Below are positions 56,778-64,000 of a stretch of 64,000 nucleotides of DNA, one piece after another; positions within the stretch are counted from its first letter, which is position 1, and each line of letters starts with the position of its first letter. Location: the NCBI RefSeq assembly GCF_048544455.1, contig NC_133534.1:223042292-223106291 (forward strand). The letters are read 5' to 3'. Source of the DNA: Silene latifolia (Eukaryota > Streptophyta > Magnoliopsida > Caryophyllales > Caryophyllaceae). The notes below the pieces were generated by a model, which was given only the letters and a program-made list of their open reading frames with translations, was not told the origin of the DNA and searched no databases. The position numbers and the translations under genes were made by a program.

Positions 56778-59700
56778 GAAGGTTCTGGCACCTAAAACTA
56801 ATGAACCCAATGAACTTAGGGAGTCTAAATAAAATGAACCCGGGGAGAGTTGTTTGGAGCTACCGCAAAGACTTGGGAGACGTCCCGAAGTCGCACTATG
56901 GCCCTCACAATCTCAAGCCGGTCATCAGGGGGAATTTGTTGTGAGTCTTTTCGATGCGTGTGTGTGGTATGTGTAACTTGAATGGTTGAATCATGTGAAA
57001 GGAAGTGAGATGTGTGGGAACATGTGTAAGACATGGTGAAACTTGTTGAAACGGATTTGGTATGAAATATGTTGGCATGTTAAGTGTTTATTATGTGGCT
57101 TTCAAAAGAGTAGTGGTACATGGGTACATAATCATGATAATGTTAATGTTTGGTTGTTGGTACTAGCATGTGATTTAGGGTCATGCGCCTATGCATATGA
57201 ATGTCGTGTTTAATTTTCATGTGGGTATGATAAAAGTTCACCTCTGTACTGGTTTTTAGAAGTATTGGGTCATTATTATTTGTTTTATGCATGTTTAAGT
57301 TGTTTTGTTGAGGAATTTTGATTTGTATACAAACCGATTTTTGGAAGAGTTGTCTTAAAACTGTCATAAGTCGAGTTCTAGAATTGATATTGCTGTGATT
57401 CCAAGTTGAGGTGATAGCTTGTCCTCTTACGATTCTAACGATAGGTCACACGCCCAGAATGACCAAGTAACGAGTGAGATATGACTGTTTTACGAAAACT
57501 GGACGGTCTTGAGAATCTGCCGATACTCGACCGAGTAGTCCCTACTCGGCCGAGTATCTTTTATACTCGACCGAGTATTCCATATTCGACCGAGTAATCT
57601 CTCTGTGATAATCTTTTGTTTAGCGCCGGAGTCGTTAACTCGGCCGAGTAGTCTCATACTCGGCCGAGTAAGGTCTACTCGGCCGAGTATTCCCAATACT
57701 CGACCGAGTAATCCTTCTGCGACAATTGAGTTTGCTTCTGGAGTCGAAAACTCGATCGAGTAATATAGTTACTCGACCGAGTACCTTGTACTCGACCTAG
57801 TATGTTATGTACTGATTGAGTACCTCATTGGCGGCCACTTTGAGTCGGTGGCTATGATCTTACTTTTTTGTTTTGAGTAGGTGGCTATGTTGTTACATTG
57901 TTTTGAGTCGTAGGGTATATACACATGTATGTTTTGAGTCTTAACGCATCCTTTTATATGTGAGACGGTCTTGATACGTAAGTTACCGGAAGTTATGACA
58001 TGGAGAATGATGGCTTATGAGGAACATGTGTTGGATAAGGAAGACATGTGGGAGATAGTGGAAAAAGAAAAAGGAAGAATGTGAGCTAATTGAGGCAAAG
58101 AGCATGTTTTTTGAGATATGGTGAGTGATATAGTCGTGTGTTGAGTAATATAAAAGTAAGTATATATGAGCAAGGGTGATGTGGGTGTAAAGAAACGTGA
58201 GAAAGAAAAGATTAAGATGAGGGATGTGAATGGTGATATAGTGGTATGTGTAAGGATTTATGGAGGGAGACGGTTAAGATTGTGTTGGTTAAGGATATAT
58301 GTGGGAAAAGGCCGTTATAGAGGGATGAAAACAAGTGTTGTATAGTGAGATCGAGTTATGCCGCGATGGGTAGATAGTGGTCGAATTTGGGAATTGGTGT
58401 TATCAAGAGGTGAAACTAACGTGTGATTTCCTTGGGCAATTAACGGTATAAAATGAATTTTGATTTCTAGAGATGTAAAAAGGGAGATGCAATTGTTTGA
58501 ACAAATAAACGTTGATTCTATGGATGGATTGGTGACAAGGGTGAGTGATAGCATAATAAGAGAATATTTATGGTAAGAAAGAGTTAGATGATATCGATAT
58601 GAAATAATGAGATGTGAGTTTTGGAGCAATGAGAAGGTAACCGGAGCATTAAAGAGTTAGGTAAGAGGTAATAAGGAGTTGAGTGGTTAATTGCTTTTGT
58701 CGAGTGTAAAAAGAAAAGAATGAGGGAGTAAAACTAAGAAAATGTTCACCATGAGTTATGTGATATAAAGTAAGGAATCGTCGAGATGTATGATACTATC
58801 ATGAGGATTTGAGTTAATGGTTATATAGGAGTTTGAACAACGTTGATTAGTCGGGAGTTTCGAGGAATTAAGTAAAGTAAAAGTTGGGTAGAGAATTGCA
58901 CGATATAAAATCTTGGTGGTGAGTCGGGTAATAATACAATTAAGAATAGTATTGGGAAGAACGTTGAGGTAATTTTGTTGATGGATTTGATGTTTGTTAT
59001 TAGTGATGTTAACCAAAGTTAGGAAAGAAATCGTGATGTTTAGAGATGAGTGTAAGAGGTTGATGTCCGGACAATAGTAGTGTTATCGTTTGTGACTAGT
59101 GGTTAAGGGTGATGGTATATTAGAAAGGTAGCAATTCTAAAGAGGTTGATTTTTGTAGAGATCAAGTTGATATGTATGGTTGTGAGAGAGCATAAGATGT
59201 GGTTATATGAGGCAGTTATTAGTAGTTGAGTATTAATGATATGGTTACATTTGGCAGGGGGTGATGGATATGCGAATGGGAGAATGTGTTATGAGGGGCA
59301 TACGAGTTAAACTCAAGCGAGAGGTAACCTTTATCGGGGGGTAACTTACGTGATCAGGATTGACTAGTTGGATGTGATTACGGGTCTATGATATGTGTAA
59401 ATGTTTGTGTGAGGTTCGGACCTCACAAGAAGTGGTATGGTGTGATAATTATAAAGTTGTTATATGAATGTTTTGTAATTTATGTTGGGTACGTATACTA
59501 ATGAAATGAGGTTCAAAAGGTAATAATTTGATTGATCTGGCATGGATAGTTAAAATTGTATGTGTATTGATGATACATGTTTATTACGTGAAATGGTAAG
59601 GATGATGTTCATGAGGTTCTTGTCGGTTTATTCCGTATAATATGTTGTGTTATAATCTAGTAAAACGGTTTTGAATGAGTTTTCTTGTTCGAAATGTCAT

Positions 59701-60887
59701 CTTGAGTCGAGTGTTTATGGGAATTATATGTGATTGTGATGTTTATCGATGTGGTTGTTGTGCCTCGAGTGGTGATCTGGGCATGGTACTTCATGTTGTG
59801 ATGCGGGCGTTTCGCATTGCGGTGCGGTATTGTTGGTGGCGGTGTTGCGATGCCATCACCGGTTGTGGTGGAGTAGGCGGGATGATTATGATTCGAGTTT
59901 CGACAAGTACATACCGATTATACATAGATTGTTGTTTTGTTTGATGTTGCTCCCTGCGAGTTTCGGTTTGTGCAGATAGACAGTTGTATTGTTTATTGAT
60001 GTTTTCTTTATCAGGTTAAGTTTGGGAATGAGGGTAGAGTATGATATGAAATAGAGTTGTATATGTTTTCGTTGTTGTCATGGCATAGTGATATTCTGTT
60101 GATGGGACACGTTTGTGAGAGATTGTTACAGTAATTTTGATCTTGTTCTAGATAAGGCTTTAGTAAACAGGGTAATGGCAAGTGATTCGTAAAACATGTG
60201 TGGTAATGACCTGAAAGATGCAGGTAGTTCATAATCCTTTGTTGAGACAGTGAGTGTAGGGTGTTGGGGAATTAGTGTCATGCTAAGTTATGTATGAGTT
60301 TTGCGGTAGTGAAGTAATGAACTTGAGGATCTAGTGTGAGCGTACGTAACGATTGTGGATTGTGAGTTAAGATCATGGAGATGAGTGTATAAGTATATAG
60401 AAGTATGTTGTTTTGTGGTATTGTGGAAGAGATGGAGTGGTGGTTATATTGAGGATTTTATGATCTATGTTATGTGAGTACAAACAATTGGAGGCACGAG
60501 AGCTGCTAGAGTAAGAGAACCTTGGATATAGGAGTAGATGTAGTAGGTGTCGAGGCTATAGGCGGATATCGTTGACATGCGGTCGTGATGAGGATAATGA
60601 GAAGATATATAGTTAGGGATCTAGTATTAGTGAGTTACGAGGACGTAACATTTGTCTTAAGAGGAGTAGGATGCAACAAAGAGAGTTTGATGGTTATACA
60701 TGTTATAGTATAATTGGAAGTTTGAGTGTTGGTGTGGAGAAAAGGATGGATTTATGTTGGGGTTGATTTTATTACAGGCAATGGTGGTACTAGTATGATG
60801 TTTAGGAGTGTGAGTAAACTTTGATAGTGTTAACGGTTTGTGTGAGGATGTGTATGTGTGTGAAGTAAACTTCGAGGACGAAGTTCG

Positions 60888-60904
60888 TTTTAAGGATGGT
60901 AGAA
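60888..60904 (+). promoter_or_regulatory. Polypurine tract of D2
   Basis: ttttaaggatggtagaa just before the 3' LTR, preceded by the stem-loop cttcgaggacgaag. Confidence 0.8.
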
Positions 60905-62527
60905 TGTAACATTCCGTTTTGATGGTTGATCTTGTGTGGTGGATTGTCTTGGTAATTGAGGATGTTAGTGAGCGTTATGAACTAAGATAGAGTTGGCAAC
61001 ATTTAGGTTGTAGGTATCTGATAGTATTAGGGAGTTAGTATTGGGAGGTTATGCTATAGTTGAGATGATATCGTGAGCCATGTTGTGGAAGGAAGAGGGG
61101 TTGGTGGAGTTAGTGTTAGGTGTCCATGTTTTATAGGTTGGGTTGGAACTTTGGGGACGAAGTTCTTTTTAAGGAGGGAAGATTGTAACACTACGGATTT
61201 TATAGGCCGGTACTCGACCGAGTATGGCCTACTCGGTCGAGTAAAGTGTGTTGGTGTTTTGTTTTTTTCTGTTTAGGAATACTCGGCCGAGTATGAGTAA
61301 TACTCGACCGAGTAGAGTGTACTCGGCCGAGTATACTCGACACTCGACCGAGTATCCGTCGACGGGTAATATTTAGCGGTTTGATTTGGAGATGATTAGG
61401 GTTATAATAAAACGTAAATCAGTTTCTAATTACACTGTTCCACAATATATCACTCAACGGCGCTCTAATCTTCTCCAAATCTCTCCCTTTGGTGTGGATC
61501 GTTCGTAAGTCTAGTTCATCTTTCCTTGTGTCGATTGTGTCGGTAAGCCTCTAATTTCGTAAGTTTCATTAATTGGTCTTTTAGGGTTTTGCCCTAATTT
61601 GTGATTTGGGGAAAAGGGATTTTGTGCGATGTGGTAATTGGAATTATATGTGATTATTGTATGTAGGTGACGGTGTCATGAGGAACTACTATTGATTGCT
61701 TATGTGTGCTTGGATTGCGAAAAGGTAGGGTTTCCCTACTCGGTTTCTTTTAATTGATTTAAGATTGTGATTGTATTGTAATTGTGGTTATCTCACGATC
61801 ATCGGAGTATGGGTGTTGTGGTGGCGGTGGTGATGTGATTGTGTTGTGACGGTGGTGTTGTTGTGACAGTGGTAGTCTTGTGATGTGTGTATTGTTTGCG
61901 GTGGAGTCACTTGCGGGAGTGGCTTCACACCCTAGTTCGCCCTCCGTGGAACCCGCCACGGGAGGGGATGTGCACATTAAGGGACGGGGATTGTTAGTCG
62001 CTCGTTGATGATTTGGACTTGGTGGGGATGGATGCGGTCACCCTTTGGCGGAGTGGATTACCTGTTGCGATGGGTAATGCTGGCGGGGCTACACACTTCG
62101 GTGTGTAGTCGGTTACTATGGAGGATGATCGGCCCGGTTATATTGTTTGTTGTCTTACATTGGTGAATGGTACCGACCCCGTTGTTGTTGTTTTAAAAAC
62201 TGCGGTGATCCATTCGGGGATGGTGAGCAGACTTGAGTGTATTGCATTTGGTGAGCTTGGGCGGTCATGGGGAAGTCGTCATCACCAGTTGTAGTATCAC
62301 AGTCACGAGTCTTAGCTATGATTTTGTAGTTGTCCTCAGTTGTATTCACTTTATTGGTTTTGGTTTGGAATTGGATTGTTGTAAACATTAATACTTTACA
62401 ATACTTCTAATAAATGTGTTTAGGACGGACGCTTTTGATATATACTAACCTCGGGCAACCGAGATGGTAACAGCCTTTCATGCTTGGGTAGTCCTGGTAA
62501 GGTACCTTGGTATGAGGGGGTGTTACA
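60905..62527 (+). repeat. D2 3' LTR
   Basis: Partner of 55137-56761. Differences include the stretches near 61261-61275 and 61790-61875. The inner TGTAACACTACGG is at 61184. Confidence 0.93.
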
Positions 62528-62532
62528 CATAT

Positions 62533-64000
62533 TGAATGACATATGAAGCTTTGTCATCCTTTTGTCCCAATACGGCTCCAATGGCAAAATCGCTTGCATC
62601 GGTCATGATCTCAAAGGGCCGATCCCACTTGGGTGCTTGAATGATTGGGGCCGAAATAAGTCTCTCTTTCAACAAGTCAAATGCTTCCCTACAATGATCA
62701 TCAAACACGAACTCCACATCCTTGTGCAAAAGTTTGCACAAGGGGTTAGCGATTTTGGAGAAATCCTTAATAAATTTTCGATAAAAACCCGCGTGTCCTA
62801 AGAAAGACCTCACGTCTCGAGTATTAGATGGATACGGTAAGGTTTTAATCACATCCACCTTTGCCGTATCCACCTCAATTCTTCTTTTTGACACTATGTG
62901 TCCTAACACGATTCCGTTACTCACCATTAAGTGACACTTTTCAGAATTTAAAACGAGGTGAGAGTCTATGCACCGTGATAGGACCATAGCGAGATGGTCT
63001 AGACACGAGTCAAATGAGTCCCCATAGATGGTGAAGTCATCCATGAAGACTTCCAAAATACACTTCACATAGTCCGAAAAAATGCTCATCATGCATCGTT
63101 AGAAAGTGCCGGGGGCATTGCACAATCCAAAGGGCATGCGGCGGTAAGCATAAGTACCAAATGGCCAAGTAAAGGTTGTTTTGGATTGATCCTCCGGGTG
63201 AATGGGGATTTGAAAATACCCGGAATACCCATCCAAAAAACAATAGTACTCTTTCCCACCTAACCTCTCTAGCATTTGATCTAGAAAGGGTAGGGAGAAA
63301 TGGTCCTTCAAAGTGACTTGGTTGAGGCGGCGATAATCAATACACACCCTCCATCCCGTTTGTAAACGGGTGGGGATCAATGCCCCTTGAGTGTTTTTTA
63401 CTACCGTCACCCCTCCCTTCTTTGGCACAACTTGAGTAGGACTTACCCATTGGGAGTCACTAATTGGAAAGATAATACCCATTTGGAGAAGTTTGATAAC
63501 TTCTTCCTTGACAACTTCCATCATAGGTGGATTAAACCTCCGTTGTGGTTGCCGGACGGGTTTTGCATCCTTTTCCAATCGAATTTTGTGCATGCAAGTG
63601 CTTGGGCTTATCCCCTTAATATCCACAATGCTCCATCCAAATGCTTCTTTATGTTTCTTGAGCATGCTCACCAATCTTTTTTCTTGGTCAGCTTTGAGTT
63701 TGTTGGAGATGATCAATGGGAGGGTATTTTTTTCTCCCACAAAAATGTATTTGAGGTGATTTGGGAGAGGTTTTGGTTCATGTTTTGGAGGTTTTAAGAT
63801 AGAGGGGAGTGGTCTTTCAAGATTGGCATCTAAGGGGAGGAAGGGTGAAAGGGATGTGTGTTCTTGAAAAGCTAAAGTTTCAGTTGGGGCAAGGACATCC
63901 CGCGGGCTCCGGTGCCCACCGCAGGCTCCGGTGGTTACCGCAGGCTCCGGTGTGGGCCGGAGGCTCCGGTGGGAGTCTGGAAGTTTTTCTTGAGTTTCCC
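62533..64000 (-). pseudogene. E pol, upstream part: protease-RT linker, reverse transcriptase, start of RNase H
   Basis: The frame is open from the right edge. The linker (64000 to about 63800) includes a translated 19-bp repeat (PEPAVTTGACGGHRSP). RT follows: KEEVIKLLQMGIIFPISDS, RVCIDYRRLNQVT, DGYSGYFQIPI and MPFGLCNAPGTF. A TAA then stands at 63099-63101 where Gln is expected. The same frame goes on with the catalytic FMDD (about 63045) and FLGHAGFYRKFIKDF, then TDASDFAIGAVLGQ of RNase H, and is cut by D2 at 62532. Gag and most of protease lie beyond the window. Confidence 0.92.
63900..63980. repeat. 19-bp minisatellite inside E pol coding sequence
   Basis: Four units of gctccggtgcccaccgcag-like sequence in 19-base steps, read through in frame on the minus strand. 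Confidence 0.9.

Larger units (their letters stand above)
56762..60904 (+). other. Non-coding internal region of D2
   Basis: Only short ORFs without domains. A further cluster of actcgaccgagta/actcggccgagt palindromes lies at 57524-57830. From about 59400 the region matches D1 (1-1496). It has many G/A-rich plus-strand runs, as expected of decayed coding or spacer sequence. Confidence 0.7.
55137..62527 (+). mobile_element. D2: complete non-coding Tekay-like LTR element (LARD type)
   Basis: 7,391 bp flanked by the duplication catat (55132-55136 and 62528-62532). LTRs are 1625 and 1623 bp with few clustered differences. A 4,143-bp internal region begins with a primer site for initiator tRNA-Met and ends with a polypurine tract, but contains no gag or pol domain in any frame. 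These are the marks of a large retrotransposon derivative mobilised in trans. The PBS, the cttcgaggacgaag hairpin and the PPT are those of Tekay/Del chromoviruses. Confidence 0.92.
48200..64000 (-). mobile_element. E: Athila-like Ty3/Gypsy element (5' part outside the window), split by D2
   Basis: On the minus strand from the right edge: protease-RT linker, RT, RNase H (split by D2), integrase, ORF3, non-coding 3' region, PPT, 3' LTR. An extra ORF downstream of integrase, LTRs of about 1.5 kb starting TGATAG and a tract gtgtgggggtattt are typical of Athila. Several nonsense codons and a frameshift disable pol. The left boundary is approximate. Confidence 0.88.

Overview
This 64 kb window is nuclear DNA of a flowering plant, very probably a eudicot. 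It holds two host genes with plant-type structure, surrounded by LTR retrotransposons typical of plant chromosomes: Tat-, Athila- and Tekay-like Ty3/Gypsy elements, a Cassandra-type 5S LTR, an L1-type LINE, and Stowaway, MULE-like and Harbinger-like DNA elements. The overall flavour suggests Caryophyllales (for example Silene), but that is only an impression. No bacterial, organellar or CRISPR-type content is present.

Left part (1-19 kb). The window opens inside a non-coding Tekay-like element (D1, 1-3169). D1 interrupts an antisense ORF belonging to a Tat/Ogre-like element (F). The rest of F follows: a non-coding stretch, a 70-bp tandem array split by a 5'-truncated LINE with a perfect 14-bp target duplication, a 72-bp array, a polypurine tract, and a long LTR (11517 to about 15325) that itself contains an Athila-like solo LTR (13361-14877, TSD CCTAA). 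After F come unidentified sequence with two minisatellites and a solo Cassandra LTR carrying a 5S rRNA-derived promoter.

Middle (19-40 kb). Two related Tat-lineage elements lie head to head. A (19056-29846, minus strand, TSD CTAAT) has degraded gag, protease, RT, two RNase H domains and integrase. B (31454-39623, plus strand, TSD AAAGC) has nearly identical LTRs but keeps only broken gag-protease, having lost RT, RNase H and integrase. Both carry an antisense ORF with its own TATA box and a GT-AG intron at the same place. B sits inside a MULE-like MITE, which sits inside a Harbinger-like element.

Host island (40.1-48.2 kb). A five-exon syntaxin gene (SYP3 class, SED5-like Golgi Qa-SNARE) with a Stowaway MITE in intron 1 is followed by an apparently intronless cis-prenyltransferase (dehydrodolichyl diphosphate synthase family) gene on the same strand.

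Right part (48.2-64 kb). An Athila-like element (E, minus strand) runs off the right edge. Its RNase H coding region is split by a complete 7.4 kb non-coding Tekay-like element (D2, 55137-62527, TSD CATAT), of the same family as D1. D2 has matching LTRs, an initiator-tRNA-Met primer site and a polypurine tract but no recognisable protein, so it must have been moved by proteins supplied in trans.
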